Assembly: GCF_012516395.1 (NCBI RefSeq)
Contig: NZ_CP051206.1
Span: 620,001 to 684,000, forward strand
Source: Dolichospermum flos-aquae CCAP 1403/13F
Lineage (GTDB): Bacteria > Cyanobacteriota > Cyanobacteriia > Cyanobacteriales > Nostocaceae
Reading direction: 5' to 3'
DNA length: 64,000 nucleotides
Position 1 is the stretch's first letter; each line of letters starts with the position of its first letter. Below the pieces are notes generated by a model, which did no database searches, was not told the origin of the DNA, and was given only the letters and a program-made list of their open reading frames with translations. The translations under genes and the position numbers were made by a program. This document shows, piece after piece, positions 9,332 to 21,139 of this stretch.

Positions 9332-11224
9332 CTACGCATCTATCGCTTCCTGAATTGCCTGGTTATAAATTGCTCGTCCTGGAGTCGTATAAATATACTG
9401 AGAAATCAAATTCCCTTCCCCATCTTCCCGCACCCGTCGGAACTTATAAATCAGAGTCCGACTCATCAGCCTGCCCTTAGCGTCTTTGTCCTCAATTACC
9501 TCCACAGGTTCAGTATCCGGTTCACCCGAATCAATTTCCCCATCAAAACGCACATAAATATAGGCATGAAGCTCTACCTGTTTCGCCTCATAGGCCATAA
9601 TTACATCATCCAAAGAGGAGAAATACTTACCCGCCCCCTTGGTTGCCTTGGGGTTTTCCGCTGTCAAATAATATGCTCCCAAGACCATATCTTGGCTAGG
9701 AGTCACAATCGGTTTACCTGTCGCTGGTGACAAAATATTATTAGAAGCCAGCATCAACAGCCGGGCTTCAGCTTGACTCTCTAAGGACAAGGGAACATGA
9801 ACCGCCATTTGGTCACCGTCAAAGTCAGCATTAAAGGCGGGACAGACTAAAGGATGGAGTTGAATGGCTCTCCCTTCTACCAAAATCGGTTCAAAGGCCT
9901 GAATCCCCAATCGGTGCAACGTGGGCGCTCGGTTTAGCATCACTGGATGCCCCTCAATTACTTCCTGCAACACATCCCAAACACTGGCATCATTGCGAGA
10001 AATCAGCTTTTTCGCTGCCTTGATATTGTTCACCATGCCGGAACGAATCAGACGATTGATCACAAAGGGCTGAAACAACTCAATGGCCATTTCTCTGGGT
10101 AGACCGCACTGGTGAATCTTCAGATTCGGACCGACCACAATTACCGACCGTCCCGAATAGTCCACCCGTTTACCCAGCAGGTTTTGGCGGAAACGTCCTT
10201 GTTTTCCCTCAATAATATCGGACAAGGATTTCAGCGGACGGTTATTAGCCCCCACCACAGTCCGTCCCCGCCGACCATTGTCAATCAAGGCATCCACAGC
10301 CTCTTGCAGCATCCGTTTCTCGTTGCGGACAATAATCTCCGGCGCGAGAATTTCCTGAAGTCTAGCCAAACGGTTGTTGCGATTAATCACCCGGCGGTAC
10401 AAATCATTTAAATCGCTGGTGGCAAATCTGCCTCCATCTAGCTGCACCATGGGGCGCAAATCTGGGGGAATGACGGGAATAATTTCCATCACCATCCATT
10501 CTGGCTGAGAACCAGTAGCGATGAAATTATCAATTACCCGCAGCCGTTTAATTAATTTTGCCCGTTTCTGACCCTTGGCCTTTTCGATTTCATCCCGCAG
10601 GGTTTCCGCTTCTTGCTCCAAATTAATATCTGCCAACAGCCGCAACAAAGCTTCAGCGCCAATGCCAACTTCCACACCCTCTAACTGGGAATCTTCGCTG
10701 TAGATAGCATCTTCAATTTCTAACCATTGGTCTTCGCTCAACAGTTGTTTGTAACTGAGAGTATCAGCGTTGCCCGGTGCTAAAACGCAGTAGGAGTTGA
10801 AATAAACAATCTGCTCCACATCCCGCAACGGCATATCTAGGAGAATAGCAATATAGCTAGGAATCCCTTTGAGATACCAAACATGAGCCACAGGGGCTGC
10901 CAACTTAATAAAACCCATCCTGTGGCGACGGACGCGGGACTCTGTAACTTCTACACCACAGCGCTCGCAGACAATCCCTCTATGGCGCACCCGTTTGTAC
11001 TTACCACAATGGCATTCCCAATCCTTAGCTGGTCCAAAGATGCGCTCGCAAAACAAACCATCCATTTCTGGTTTGAGGGTGCGGTAATTAATAGTTTCTG
11101 GCTTGGTAACTTCACCTACAAGTTGTCCATTGGGTAAAGTCCGTTCACCCCATTGACGGATGCGTTCTGGTGAAGCTATGCCAATTTTTACGTAGTCAAA
11201 TTGATTAGTTTGGGGGGATCTCAT
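9332..11224 (-). CDS. rpoC1: RNA polymerase subunit gamma (RpoC1)
   Basis: 630 residues, the usual cyanobacterial size. The zinc finger CHCGKYKR...CERCGVEV lies near residues 71-91, and the catalytic NADFDGDQ that holds the active-site magnesium lies near residue 460. Clamp, lid and double-psi barrel segments are all present ([21 protein letters not shown]). It is the middle gene of the rpoB-rpoC1-rpoC2 cluster, flanked on both sides by purine-rich repeat spacers rather than the short gaps expected of an operon. Confidence 0.98.
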   Translation of the reverse strand: MRSPQTNQFDYVKIGIASPERIRQWGERTLPNGQLVGEVTKPETINYRTLKPEMDGLFCERIFGPAKDWECHCGKYKRVRHRGIVCERCGVEVTESRVRRHRMGFIKLAAPVAHVWYLKGIPSYIAILLDMPLRDVEQIVYFNSYCVLAPGNADTLSYKQLLSEDQWLEIEDAIYSEDSQLEGVEVGIGAEALLRLLADINLEQEAETLRDEIEKAKGQKRAKLIKRLRVIDNFIATGSQPEWMVMEIIPVIPPDLRPMVQLDGGRFATSDLNDLYRRVINRNNRLARLQEILAPEIIVRNEKRMLQEAVDALIDNGRRGRTVVGANNRPLKSLSDIIEGKQGRFRQNLLGKRVDYSGRSVIVVGPNLKIHQCGLPREMAIELFQPFVINRLIRSGMVNNIKAAKKLISRNDASVWDVLQEVIEGHPVMLNRAPTLHRLGIQAFEPILVEGRAIQLHPLVCPAFNADFDGDQMAVHVPLSLESQAEARLLMLASNNILSPATGKPIVTPSQDMVLGAYYLTAENPKATKGAGKYFSSLDDVIMAYEAKQVELHAYIYVRFDGEIDSGEPDTEPVEVIEDKDAKGRLMSRTLIYKFRRVREDGEGNLISQYIYTTPGRAIYNQAIQEAIDA

Positions 11225-11244
11225 GAGAATTAAAAATGAAAAAA

Positions 11245-11530
<286 letters not shown>

Positions 11531-11538
11531 CTGCCTCG

Positions 11539-14500
11539 CTACTCTTCCCCTTCCAGAGACTCACGAGAGAGTGACTCATAAGTCGGTCTAGGAGGTGTGC
11601 GCCGGGCAGCTTGGTCTGCCATTAGGTCTACTTCCACATCCAGGGAACTACCATCTGCTTGGGTTTCCACCTTATGTACCGCAATATCTAAACCCAAAGA
11701 TTGCAACTCGCGCATCAATACTTTGAAAGATTCAGGAGTACCAGGACGGGGAATAGCCTTACCCTTGACAATGGCGTTGAGGGCTTCATTCCGTCCCTGC
11801 ATATCATCGGATTTGACAGTTAACAATTCTTGCAAAGTGTAAGCAGCGCCGAAAGCTTCCAACGCCCAAACTTCCATTTCTCCAAATCTTTGCCCACCCT
11901 GTTGAGCCTTACCGCCCAAAGGTTGCTGAGTCACCAGAGAATAGGGTCCAGTGGAACGGGCGTGAATTTTGTCATCAACCAAATGCACGAGCTTGAGCAT
12001 ATAGGCCACACCGACGGTAATAGCCCGGTCAAAGGGTTCACCAGTGCGACCATCATAGACCATGATTTTACCGGCATTGTCGGGGTTATAGATCCAGTCT
12101 TTAGTGGTTTCGTCTCTGGCTTCTTGGAGTTTGCCATGCACTAGCCGCCGGGAAGTTTCTTCGCCATACATTTCATCGAAGGGAGTAATCTTGAACCTGA
12201 CTCCCAAATTATGACCTGCCCAACCCAGTAAACATTCAAACACCTGACCCACATTCATCCGGCTGGGTACACCCAAGGGATTGAGAACAATATCCACGGG
12301 TGAACCGTCAGCTAAGTAGGGCATATCTTCAGCAGCCAGAATCCGGGAAATAATCCCTTTGTTGCCATGTCTCCCTGCCATTTTGTCGCCCACTTGGATT
12401 TTGCGCTTTTGAGCGACATAAACCCGGACTACCATATTTGCCCCCGGTGGCAGTTCATCACCTTGTTCACGGGTGAACAACCGGACATCAACTACCCGAC
12501 CTTTTTCACCATTGGGAACTCGCAGGGAGTTGTCGCGGACATCACGGGCTTTTTCACCAAAGATGGCGCGGAGGAGTTTTTCTTCGGGGGGTTGGTCAGA
12601 TTCACCCTTGGGAGTAACTTTTCCCACGAGAATATCCCCAGCATCTACCCACGCCCCAATGCGGATAATACCTTGTTCATCCAATTGTCTGAGGGCATCT
12701 TCACCAACGTTGGGAATTTCTCTGGTGATTTCTTCGGGTCCGAGTTTGGTTTGTCTGGCTTCGATTTCGTATTTTTCGATGTGAATGGAAGTATAGATAT
12801 CTTCCTGGACTAGGCGCTCGGAAATGAGGATTGCATCCTCGTAGTTGTAGCCTTCCCAGGGCATATAAGCGACAACTATATTTTGTCCTAGTGCCAGTTC
12901 TCCCCCTTCTGTGGAGGAACCATCTGCCAATACCTGACCGGCTACGACTTTTTCGCCAATTCTCACCAATGGTTTTTGGTTTAAACAGGTGTCTTGGTTG
13001 GAACGTTGATATTTGGAAAGTTTGTATTTAAGTTCTTGGCCTTTTTCAATAACTTGGCTACCACTGGCTGCGGACAACTGACCACTGGCGCGGACACGAA
13101 TTTCTGTGGCATCAACATAGACCACATCGCCATCGGTGCGGGAAACTATGACCATGCCGGAGTCTCTGGCGGCTTGGGCTTCCAAACCAGTTCCCACCAA
13201 GGGGCGTTCTGGTCTGAGTAGGGGTACAGCTTGGCGCTGCATATTAGAACCCATGAGCGCTCGGTTAGCGTCGTCATGTTCCAAGAAGGGAATCATGCTG
13301 GTGGCTACTGAGACAATCTGCACTGGAGAAACTGCCACATAATCCACCTGTTCGGGTCCGGTGGTTGTCCAGTCTTGGCGATAGCGCACTGGCACGTGGG
13401 GTCCTTTGATGTAACCATTTTCATCCAGGGGAACGTCACCTGTGGCTGTCCGCAGGTCGTCTTCTTCGTCTGCTGTCATGTAAACAGGCAGCACATCAAA
13501 GAGGACTTTGCCATTTTCTACTGGTCGGAAGGGTGTTTCTAGAAAACCATAGAGGTTAACGCGGGCATGGGTGGCTAATGAACCGATGAGTCCGGCATTT
13601 GGTCCTTCTGGTGTTTCAATGGGGCAAATCCGTCCGTAGTGGCTGGGGTGAATATCTCGAACTGCAAACCCGGCTCTTTCTCTGGTCAAACCACCTGGTC
13701 CCAAGGCACTGAGGCGGCGTTTATGGGTCAATTCTGCCAAGGGATTAGTTTGATCCATGAATTGACTGAGTTGGCTCGAACCAAAGAATTCTTTGATAGC
13801 TGCTACTAAGGGTTTGGGGTTAACTAGAGATGCGGGAGTGAGAGATTCGGCATCGGATACGGTCATCCGTTCTCGAATAATTCTTTCTAAGCGATTTAAC
13901 CCTACTCTGACCTGGTTTTGCAGCAATTCACCAACGCTTCTGACTCGGCGATTTCCGAGGTGGTCAATGTCATCAATACTACCGATATCGTATTCTAGAT
14001 TTATGAGGTAATCAATGGCGGCTAAGATGTCCCCAGGGGTGAGGACGCGCATGGTGTCGGGGGCGGAAAGACGAAGTTTTTTGTTGAGTTTATAACGTCC
14101 AACTTTACCCAGGTCATAGCGTTTAGGATCAAAGAAGCGGGAGTCTAAAAGCTGTTGTCCACCTAGGACTGTAGGCGGTTCACCGGGACGAAGTTTCCGA
14201 TATAATTCCATTAGGGCTTCTTCTTCGGAAAATTGCCCTTCTTTTTCGATGGTTTTTTGGAAGTATTCTGGATGGCGCAGTGCATCAAATATCTCGTTAT
14301 CTGATAATCCCAGGGCTTTTAACAGTACCTGGGCTGACAGTTTCCGGGTTTTGTCTATCCGTACCCAAACTAAGTCATTACGATCTGTTTCAAATTTCAG
14401 CCATGCCCCCCGGTTCGGAATTAAGCTGGCAGAATAAGTCCGTCGTCCGTTTTTATCAATTTCTGATTTATAGTAAACTCCAGGCGATCGCACAATTTGA

Positions 14501-14877
14501 TTAACAATGACGCGTTCAGCACCGTTGATAATAAATGTGCCTCTATCTGTCATCAATGGCAAATCGCCAATAAATACTTCTTGTTCTTTAATGTCTCCTG
14601 TTTCTTTGTTCAGCAACCGGGTGGGGACATACATTTGCACTGCATAAGTGCTATCTCTCCGCTTGGATTCTTCAACACTGTATTTAGGTTCTTTGAGTTT
14701 ATAGTTATTGCCTAAAAAGTGCAGTTCTAGTTTGCCAGTGTAGTCTGTAATTGGACTAAAGGAGTTCAGTTCTTCGATTAGCCCTTCTTCTAGAAACCAG
14801 CGAAAACTAGAACGCTGAATTTCAATCAAGTCGGGTAATAGAAAGGCGGATTCCATGTATTTATCGTCGTTAGTCAT
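11539..14877 (-). CDS. rpoB: RNA polymerase subunit beta (RpoB)
   Basis: 1112 residues, full length for cyanobacteria. It shows the N-terminal lobe ([20 protein letters not shown]), the rifampicin-pocket/fork region ([20 protein letters not shown]) and the active-site [15 protein letters not shown]. Around residues 595-612 there is a Ser/Gly/Ala-rich stretch ([16 protein letters not shown]) whose DNA includes CAACTGACCACTG, resembling the short repeats of this genome; it may be a small repeat-derived insert. First gene of the rpoB-rpoC1-rpoC2 cluster, with a long upstream spacer. Confidence 0.98.
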   Translation of the reverse strand: MTNDDKYMESAFLLPDLIEIQRSSFRWFLEEGLIEELNSFSPITDYTGKLELHFLGNNYKLKEPKYSVEESKRRDSTYAVQMYVPTRLLNKETGDIKEQEVFIGDLPLMTDRGTFIINGAERVIVNQIVRSPGVYYKSEIDKNGRRTYSASLIPNRGAWLKFETDRNDLVWVRIDKTRKLSAQVLLKALGLSDNEIFDALRHPEYFQKTIEKEGQFSEEEALMELYRKLRPGEPPTVLGGQQLLDSRFFDPKRYDLGKVGRYKLNKKLRLSAPDTMRVLTPGDILAAIDYLINLEYDIGSIDDIDHLGNRRVRSVGELLQNQVRVGLNRLERIIRERMTVSDAESLTPASLVNPKPLVAAIKEFFGSSQLSQFMDQTNPLAELTHKRRLSALGPGGLTRERAGFAVRDIHPSHYGRICPIETPEGPNAGLIGSLATHARVNLYGFLETPFRPVENGKVLFDVLPVYMTADEEDDLRTATGDVPLDENGYIKGPHVPVRYRQDWTTTGPEQVDYVAVSPVQIVSVATSMIPFLEHDDANRALMGSNMQRQAVPLLRPERPLVGTGLEAQAARDSGMVIVSRTDGDVVYVDATEIRVRASGQLSAASGSQVIEKGQELKYKLSKYQRSNQDTCLNQKPLVRIGEKVVAGQVLADGSSTEGGELALGQNIVVAYMPWEGYNYEDAILISERLVQEDIYTSIHIEKYEIEARQTKLGPEEITREIPNVGEDALRQLDEQGIIRIGAWVDAGDILVGKVTPKGESDQPPEEKLLRAIFGEKARDVRDNSLRVPNGEKGRVVDVRLFTREQGDELPPGANMVVRVYVAQKRKIQVGDKMAGRHGNKGIISRILAAEDMPYLADGSPVDIVLNPLGVPSRMNVGQVFECLLGWAGHNLGVRFKITPFDEMYGEETSRRLVHGKLQEARDETTKDWIYNPDNAGKIMVYDGRTGEPFDRAITVGVAYMLKLVHLVDDKIHARSTGPYSLVTQQPLGGKAQQGGQRFGEMEVWALEAFGAAYTLQELLTVKSDDMQGRNEALNAIVKGKAIPRPGTPESFKVLMRELQSLGLDIAVHKVETQADGSSLDVEVDLMADQAARRTPPRPTYESLSRESLEGEE

Positions 14878-15604
14878 GCCTTTACCTTTATCAACCTGGT
14901 TAAACTTTCAAAGAGGTATTGGTGGAGTTCTGCCATGAAGGCTTTTCTGCATAAAATATGAATTGGTGAGTGTTGAAGTCTATTTACTTGGTAACAGCCT
15001 GCTCCACCGACAATTTAGCTGATAGCGTGGCGTTGGCTATAAGATTTTTTTTACTTCACACTTCTTCATACTTCACCCCTCACACCTTATGCCTGATACT
15101 TTATCCTTGCTGTAAGATCCCCAAACTGGGAGTTCCGCAAGAGTCGAATTCGATAGCGCAATATGGCATCAGAGCCTGCACTATGGATTTGATATGGATA
15201 TGATTGTCTGGACTAGACAATTATTTTTAACGATTTTCTTTATTGTTTGATATATTGAAGGATTGCTGTTTTCAGGTTTCAAGTTTTTTTTAGTCAACCT
15301 AGGTTGCCACGGTTTGTTATCTATTGAGAGCATCCGTTTGTAGAGATTTAAGTGGATGGGCAGACAATTTTGGATTTTAGATTGGGGTTGTTGCGATTGA
15401 TCAAGCTGGCTAAAACCACAAATTCCCAAACTGGCTAATATCATTTTGATAACAGCACAAATTGAGTTTTAGGAGTTATTATCCTTCCTTTACCATTATG
15501 GCTTAACCTAAATGTTTTAGAGGGAATAATTCTAGCACATTTTCATTCAATAGAAGTATCTTCTTGATTAAATCAGCGCTAATTCTTTGGGACTTGATGC
15601 TCAT
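14878..15604. other. Long spacer upstream of rpoB
   Basis: 727 bp between tatD and rpoB. It must hold the rpoB promoter and 5' leader on the minus strand, but I could not fix a promoter. It contains a GATAGCGTGGCGTTGGCTAT piece near 15020 related to the tandem repeat at 50758. Short frames here look non-coding. Confidence 0.5.
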
Positions 15605-16390
15605 CTACAACGCTAGACCAAATAATCTACAGGCATTTTGGGTGGTTTTCTGGGCAATTTCCTCTATTGTTTCTTCTCGTAGTTTTGCTAATTGCTCCGC
15701 TACATAGCGAACATTGGCGGGTTCATTCCGCTTTTCGCCACGTTTGGGAACGGGTGACAGAAATGGACAATCTGTTTCTATCAGTAAGCGATCGCTATTC
15801 ACCATTGCGGCAGACTCTTGAATAGTTTTAGCATTCTTGAATGTCACTGTGCCGCTAAAGCTAATATAGAAACCTAAATCTAGAAACCATTGAGTTTCTT
15901 CTGGTGTCCCTCCCCAGCAGTGCATGACACCCCGTACCCTTTCCCCATGCAAATCCCGCCATTTTTGCAATACATCCCTGACTGCTGGTGCAGCATCACG
16001 ACAATGGATGATCACTGGTAAATTCAGTTCACAAGCGATCGCTAATTGTGATGCAAATACCTCATGCTGAAGCTCATAATTATCTGCTTTGTAAAAATCC
16101 AACCCCATTTCCCCAATGGCTACCACTTGAGAATGAGAACTGGCTAAAGACTTGATTTGGGCGGCTGTTTGGTCATCCCATTTATGAGCATCCAGAGGAT
16201 GCAGCCCCACAGCAAAGCTAAGTTCAGGAAACTGCTCGGCTATGCGGCTAATGCTCGCAAATTCCTGGGGGTGAACACAGGAGTGGACTAATCGGACTAC
16301 TCCTGCTTCTTGCCACCGAGTGCGAACGGCTGCTAAATCTGGCTGGAAAGTGTCAAAGTTAATGTGTACGTGGGTATCTATAAGTTGCAT
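15605..16390 (-). CDS. tatD: TatD family metal-dependent hydrolase (DNase)
   Basis: 261 residues, TIM-barrel TatD family. Metal ligands seen: N-terminal DTHVHI, Glu in GEMGLDF, HCRDA, HCWGGT and ETDCPFLSP. TatD proteins are metal-dependent exo- or endodeoxyribonucleases linked to DNA repair and quality control. In cyanobacteria the order rpsT-tatD-rpoB-rpoC1-rpoC2 is often conserved, as here. Confidence 0.93.
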   Translation of the reverse strand: MQLIDTHVHINFDTFQPDLAAVRTRWQEAGVVRLVHSCVHPQEFASISRIAEQFPELSFAVGLHPLDAHKWDDQTAAQIKSLASSHSQVVAIGEMGLDFYKADNYELQHEVFASQLAIACELNLPVIIHCRDAAPAVRDVLQKWRDLHGERVRGVMHCWGGTPEETQWFLDLGFYISFSGTVTFKNAKTIQESAAMVNSDRLLIETDCPFLSPVPKRGEKRNEPANVRYVAEQLAKLREETIEEIAQKTTQNACRLFGLAL

Positions 16391-16408
16391 AGCTTGTCAT
16401 TAATCAAT

Positions 16409-16498
16409 GGTCAGTGGTGAGTTAGCGCGGTCTTGAAGGTTTCCCCAATGAACAAATGACTAACCCCGGAGAGGGTGAGTTGTCAACAAACCACTGAC
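16409..16498. repeat. Palindromic repeat between rpsT and tatD
   Basis: Starts GGTCAGTGGTGAGTTAGCGC and ends CCACTGAC, so its termini are inverted repeats. The inner part (GCGGTCTTG, GGTTTCCCC, TGACTAACCCCGG) matches the piece found inside rpoC2 at 6078-6228. This is the intergenic member of that family. Confidence 0.7.
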
Positions 16499-16504
16499 TA
16501 TTGA

Positions 16505-16792
16505 CTAAGCAGTAAGGGTTTTGTGTTTACGAGCTAAACTTGACTTTTTTCTAGCTCCATTGTTGGCATGAAGCACACCAGTCTTTACAGCTTTATCAAT
16601 TTTGCTGTAAGCTTCGGACATTCTCGTTTCCACTTCCTGCTTGAGTTCTGTTGTCGGGTTGGCAGCAAAAGCTTCCACAGAACTAAAGTATTTCTTCATC
16701 AGCGTTTTAACTGCTGATTTATAAGCTTTGTTACGCAGTCGGTTTCGTTCTCCGATTTGAGCGCGTTTAAGAGCAGATTTTGTATTCGCCAC
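16505..16792 (-). CDS. rpsT: 30S ribosomal protein S20
   Basis: 95 residues, basic and helical, with the standard start [20 protein letters not shown] and [20 protein letters not shown] near the end. S20 binds 16S rRNA in the body of the small subunit. It is the first gene of the rpsT-tatD-rpo cluster. Confidence 0.97.
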   Translation of the reverse strand: MANTKSALKRAQIGERNRLRNKAYKSAVKTLMKKYFSSVEAFAANPTTELKQEVETRMSEAYSKIDKAVKTGVLHANNGARKKSSLARKHKTLTA

Positions 16793-17020
16793 AGTAATTC
16801 CAAAAAAAGACTATTAATTATGTACACACACTACTAGGTTTAATAAATATAGCATTATTTTTGCTGATGTGATAATTTTTGAAAAAAAATATTTTATTTG
16901 GGCGTAAAAGCTGATGCTTACGGCTAAAAAAATAGATTAGAATGGTTTACTGACAAGGAAAACAGACCAGTTACCTCAATTCAGACAGAGGGAATATTAA
17001 ATTTCTGGGGTTCCTTTTAG

Positions 17021-17170
17021 GAACTACGGTCAGAAACGGTAAGTTCTACCGAGATTGCCTGTGGAGCGGAAAAACCTCTTAGAAGCCATTCTAAGACCGT
17101 GATGAAGCAGGAAGTAAACACTAAGGTTATCGCTGTCCAGATGTGTCTAGACTTTGGTAATTTTGGGTAA
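17021..17170 (+). pseudogene. Remnant of a TnpB C-terminus
   Basis: In the 645-bp spacer between rpsT and hisD (16793-17437), a 49-codon frame follows a TAG and ends at TAA: it includes ELRSETVSSTEIACGAEK, SHSKTVMKQEVN and ends QMCLDFGNFG. This tail style (TEI-ACG, then a SKTVMKQE-like segment) is what I associate with cyanobacterial IS200/IS605 TnpB proteins, beyond the zinc finger. No RuvC part is present. The rest of the spacer shows only an AT-rich leader and a simple GTCAAAA repeat near 17280. Confidence 0.45.
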
Positions 17171-17437
17171 GTTTTATAGAACGGTTGTCCGAGTTTTATA
17201 AAGTAGTATCAGAAAAAATCCAGGTTAAGCTAGAGAAGAGAATCATATCCAGCTTTAGACCCTAACACCGCAGAGCGGAAGTCAAAAGTCAAAAATCAAA
17301 GGTCAAAAAGCTTATATGTTAGGCTTTTTAGCTATTTTGAATGGTTTTTCTACTGACGCAATGTTGTAGTAGCAAGTAAAAAGCCCAAATGGTTCTTAAA
17401 ATCAAAATATTGTAAAATTTGGCATTGTCATTACTCC

Positions 17438-18733
17438 ATGCTGCGAATTATTACTCAGCAGGCAGACGTTAGATCAGAACTGCAACGGATCTGCGATCGC
17501 ACCCAGGATGAACAGGTACTTCATAAAGAAGCAACAGTCCGCGAAGTGTTGCAAGCGGTGAAGCGCCAAGGTGACAAAGCTGTACTACATTATACAGCGG
17601 AATTTGATCACCAAATCCTCAAACCAGAAGAACTCAAAGTAACAGGCTCAGAACTGGATGCAGCTTACCAACAGGTATCCAAGGATTTACTCCAGGCGAT
17701 TCGCCTCGCTTGCCAAAAAATAGAAGCTTTTCACCGTCAGCGAGTTCCCAAAAGCTGGGTACAGTTTGGTGATGATCAAGTAGTTTTAGGCAAACGCTAT
17801 ACCCCCGTAGACCGAGCAGGTTTATATATCCCAGGCGGTCGGGCTTGTTACCCCAGTACAGTGTTAATGAACGCCATTCCGGCAAAAGTGGCTGGTGTCC
17901 CTCGTGTGGTGATGGTGACACCTGCTAGAGGCGGTAAAATGGTGAATCCTGCGGTTTTGGTAGCGGCCCAAGAAGCAGGAGTTCAGGAAATTTACCGTGT
18001 GGGTGGCGCTCAAGCTATCGCGGCTTTAGCCTATGGCACAGAAACCATTCCCAAGGTTAATGTCATTACAGGACCAGGGAATATTTATGTCACCTTGGCG
18101 AAAAAGTTGGTTTACGGAACAGTGGGAATTGATTCTTTAGCAGGTCCGAGCGAAGTGCTGGTAATTGCTGATGAAACAGCTAATCCTGCCTATGTAGCGG
18201 CTGACTTGTTAGCTCAAGCAGAACATGATCCTATGGCAGCCGCAATTTTGCTGACAACGGATGCGGGGTTGGCAAGAAAAGTGCAAATGGCGGTGGAAAG
18301 ACAATTGGTAGATCACCCGCGCCGGATAGATACGGAAAAAGCGATCGCCCATTATGGTTTAATCGTCGTGGTGGAATCCCTGGAAGCCGCCGCCGAACTT
18401 GCCAACGAGTTTGCACCAGAACACTTAGAATTAGAAGTTGCTGATCCTTGGGCTTTAATGAACCAAATTCGCCATGCTGGGGCAATTTTCTTGGGTAGTT
18501 CCACACCTGAAGCTGTAGGAGACTATTTAGCCGGTCCTAACCATACCTTACCTACTTCCGGTGCAGCCCGTTATGCTTCAGCTTTAGGGGTAGAAACATT
18601 TTTAAAACACTCAAGTATTATCCAATACTCACAAACTGCTTTGGAAAAAGTGGCATCTGCCATTGACATCTTAGCAACTACGGAGGGTTTACCTTCTCAT
18701 GCTGATTCCGTTAAACTCAGGGTAGAGGATTGA
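17438..18733 (+). CDS. hisD: Histidinol dehydrogenase
   Basis: 431 residues, full length. HisD is the NAD- and zinc-dependent enzyme for the last two steps of histidine synthesis, histidinol to histidine. Signature GTETIPKVNVITGPGN and DSLAGPSEVLVIADE, then QAEHDP with metal-binding Gln/His and FAPEHLEL with catalytic Glu-His are all seen. It stands alone, without other his genes, as is usual in cyanobacteria. Confidence 0.97.
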   Translation: MLRIITQQADVRSELQRICDRTQDEQVLHKEATVREVLQAVKRQGDKAVLHYTAEFDHQILKPEELKVTGSELDAAYQQVSKDLLQAIRLACQKIEAFHRQRVPKSWVQFGDDQVVLGKRYTPVDRAGLYIPGGRACYPSTVLMNAIPAKVAGVPRVVMVTPARGGKMVNPAVLVAAQEAGVQEIYRVGGAQAIAALAYGTETIPKVNVITGPGNIYVTLAKKLVYGTVGIDSLAGPSEVLVIADETANPAYVAADLLAQAEHDPMAAAILLTTDAGLARKVQMAVERQLVDHPRRIDTEKAIAHYGLIVVVESLEAAAELANEFAPEHLELEVADPWALMNQIRHAGAIFLGSSTPEAVGDYLAGPNHTLPTSGAARYASALGVETFLKHSSIIQYSQTALEKVASAIDILATTEGLPSHADSVKLRVED

Positions 18734-18832
18734 CACTCTGAGGTTGAAAATACGGTCCTAAAAATTACTCCCCCGTAAGCAGGCTATCGTCAACGCCCCC
18801 AGTGTACCGATAGTCCTTCAAATAAATTTAAA

Positions 18833-20002
18833 ATGCGAACAATTGCGGAAATTAATGAGAAAATCACCCGAAAACGGGCGGTAGTCTGGACTGCTGAAGA
18901 GTTAAAAGCCCGAGTTGCGGAAATTGGTGTTAGTAAAGCTGCCAAAGAAGTAGATGTAATTACCACTGGCACATTTGAACCAATGGAATCAAGTGGTGCA
19001 ATTATTAACTTAGGACATACTGACCCACCCATTAAAATTCGGCGTTGCTGGTTAGATGGAGTCCCGGCTTATGCGGGTTTTGGGGCTGTGGATTTATACT
19101 TAGGTGCTAGTTGTCCAGTTGACTCTCTGGATGGGGAAGACTTGCGGGAACGTGGTGGTGGTCATGTGATTGAGGATTTAATTGCCGGTAAATCTATCCA
19201 AGTTCGCGCTGTGGGACAAGTTACCGATTGCTACCCTAGAGCCACATTTGAAACCACCGTTACCCGTGACACTATCAATCAGTTTTATTTATTTAATCCG
19301 CGCAATCTTTATCAAAATTTTATTGTTGGTGTGAATGGAGGCGATCGCCCACTACATACCTATCTAGGACCATTGCAACCCCGCTTAGGAAATGCGGTTT
19401 ATTCTAACCCCGGTTCGCTTTCCCCCCTCCTGAATGACCCCGATTTACAACTTGTGGGAATTGGGACAAAGATTTTTTTGGCTGGGGGTGTTGGTTATGT
19501 AGCTTGGGAAGGGACACAACATTTTCCCTTGCAAAAGCGGTTAGAAAATCGCACACCTATTGGACCTTCGGCAACTTTGGCGTTAATTGGTGATGCTAAA
19601 CAAATGGATGCGCGATGGATACGAGGCTGTTATTTTAAAAGCTATGGACCATCTTTAATGATGGGTGTGGGTGTACCATTGCCAGTTTTAAATGCTGGTG
19701 TGGTAGAACGCTGTGCTGTGCAAGACAAGGATTTAGTAGCACCAATTGTAGATTTTTCGATTCCTCGTCGTGTCCGTCCTACCTTCGGTCTAGTGAGTTA
19801 CGCACAACTTAAATCTGGACGTATCACTATTGAAGGTAGGACGGTACGAGTAGCCTCTTTAGCCAGTTTATTTCTTTCCCGACAAGTAGCCCAAGAGTTG
19901 AAACAGTGGATTAAAGAAGGGATATTTACTCTAACTGAACCAGTAGCCCCAATTCCCATGGAACGTTCTTTTTTACCCCAAGACCGTTGGACGGAGTTTT
20001 AA
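18833..20002 (+). CDS. Homocysteine biosynthesis (DUF39/HcyBio) protein, sulfur-transfer family
   Basis: 389 residues of the DUF39 family. Relatives take part in reductive sulfur insertion into aspartate semialdehyde to give homocysteine in methanogens and some bacteria. Conserved Gly-rich and Cys segments are seen (GASCPVDSLDGEDLRERGGGHV, CYPRATFETTV, GCYFKSYGPSL). No C-terminal CBS or ferredoxin domain follows, so the reaction partner must be elsewhere. The role in cyanobacteria is not settled. Confidence 0.75.
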   Translation: MRTIAEINEKITRKRAVVWTAEELKARVAEIGVSKAAKEVDVITTGTFEPMESSGAIINLGHTDPPIKIRRCWLDGVPAYAGFGAVDLYLGASCPVDSLDGEDLRERGGGHVIEDLIAGKSIQVRAVGQVTDCYPRATFETTVTRDTINQFYLFNPRNLYQNFIVGVNGGDRPLHTYLGPLQPRLGNAVYSNPGSLSPLLNDPDLQLVGIGTKIFLAGGVGYVAWEGTQHFPLQKRLENRTPIGPSATLALIGDAKQMDARWIRGCYFKSYGPSLMMGVGVPLPVLNAGVVERCAVQDKDLVAPIVDFSIPRRVRPTFGLVSYAQLKSGRITIEGRTVRVASLASLFLSRQVAQELKQWIKEGIFTLTEPVAPIPMERSFLPQDRWTEF

Positions 20003-20146
20003 GAAGAAGGAGTCAGGAGTCAGGAGTCAGGAGAAAGAGGGAATAAGAAAGAATAAAATTCTTTACCTGTTCCCTCAAAATTAATCCCCATTGAGTTTAA
20101 GCTTCTTGGCAATTAACAACTGACAACTGACAACTGACAACTGACC
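20003..20146. repeat. Short tandem repeats downstream of the DUF39 gene
   Basis: Three GGAGTCA heptamers (20009-20030) and four CAACTGA units (20117-20143) in a 150-bp spacer between convergent genes. Confidence 0.8.
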
Positions 20147-20152
20147 AATTAC

Positions 20153-21139
20153 CTAATCCGGACTTGGTTTAGGCTTTTTAACTGGCATAGGAGTGGGGGC
20201 TTTTGGTATGGGTTTGGTGATGACGGTGGGATCACCTGCTGTCTTTTTAATGGGACGTGGGGCATCTCCATTGCCATTGCGTCTGGGAGGGAATGGCCTT
20301 CTATCACCACCACCACCACCACCACCACGAGGCGCTCCTTTGAACGGTGGTCGGCGTTTTTTGGGTAAATCAGCGATCGCTTCGGCATTAACTACTACTA
20401 ATGCGTCATTTTCCCGTTTAACATTGAAGTCCCAGAACTTACCTACAGCTTTGGTAGTTAATACGCCCTTGAGTTTCAACTTAAAATATTTAGCTTTATC
20501 AGTAGGTTTACGGGGAGCTTGTTTGATTTTCACAACCAAACTCTTTTCGTCAAAAGACTGGTAAACTACCTCACCACGCACAGAAAAGCCACCATCAGGA
20601 ACTGCTGATGAGGGTTTTGGATGAATGCTTAACGCTACACTACCGTTATTAGAAACTGCTGTCGAATCTGTACCAGCTTCATCTAGTTCATATTTGGCCA
20701 GATTTTCTGGTTCCCAAACACCAACAATTTGCAGGTGCAATGCGTCATTTTCTTGTCTAGTGCGGGGATAAACTACCCATAGATGTTCTGTTTCTAGGTC
20801 TAAGTGATTTTTGACTAAACTCATAATCCGACCTAAGAGGACGGCATTAAGTTCAACCCCATCTTTTGTGATTAGTGTCCCCTGGGTGAACTGTTCATCA
20901 CTAGCATGGTAACATCCGCGAATTAACCCAATAGCTCGGTATTGAGTCGGTTCGCTAGGAGGTGGAATTGGTTGTTCTCGATTAGGCAAATGCCCATTAG
21001 AGTCAGTCAGGGATTTTTCCAGTTTAGAGGATTGGTCTGCTAATGTATTAGCATTAACAGGGGATTCAATCTCTTTTATGCCTTGGTTAGAGGCTGTTAA
21101 ATTTGCGGATTCAGAAGACGGCATCAGGTCGGAATTCAT
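20153..21139 (-). CDS. Conserved cyanobacterial protein with basic Gly/Pro-rich tail
   Basis: 328 residues, start supported by AAGGAG five bases upstream. Residues 1-65 are polar and disordered; about 68-250 look folded and beta-rich (AIGLIRGCYHASDEQFTQGTL, then WVVYPRT and FSVRGEVVYQSFDEKSLVV). The tail (265-328) is basic and low complexity, with seven glycines in a row and Arg/Pro/Lys segments, reminiscent of RNA-binding RGG regions. I do not recognise a function. The spacer 21140-21530 upstream holds a TACGCCAAGCTACGCTATCG palindromic piece near 21345. Confidence 0.6.
   Translation of the reverse strand: MNSDLMPSSESANLTASNQGIKEIESPVNANTLADQSSKLEKSLTDSNGHLPNREQPIPPPSEPTQYRAIGLIRGCYHASDEQFTQGTLITKDGVELNAVLLGRIMSLVKNHLDLETEHLWVVYPRTRQENDALHLQIVGVWEPENLAKYELDEAGTDSTAVSNNGSVALSIHPKPSSAVPDGGFSVRGEVVYQSFDEKSLVVKIKQAPRKPTDKAKYFKLKLKGVLTTKAVGKFWDFNVKRENDALVVVNAEAIADLPKKRRPPFKGAPRGGGGGGGDRRPFPPRRNGNGDAPRPIKKTAGDPTVITKPIPKAPTPMPVKKPKPSPD

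Noticed and set aside
14970..15444. Two short frames upstream of rpoB
   Set aside because: No recognisable domain, no ribosome binding site, and repeat fragments inside; more likely leader and promoter DNA.
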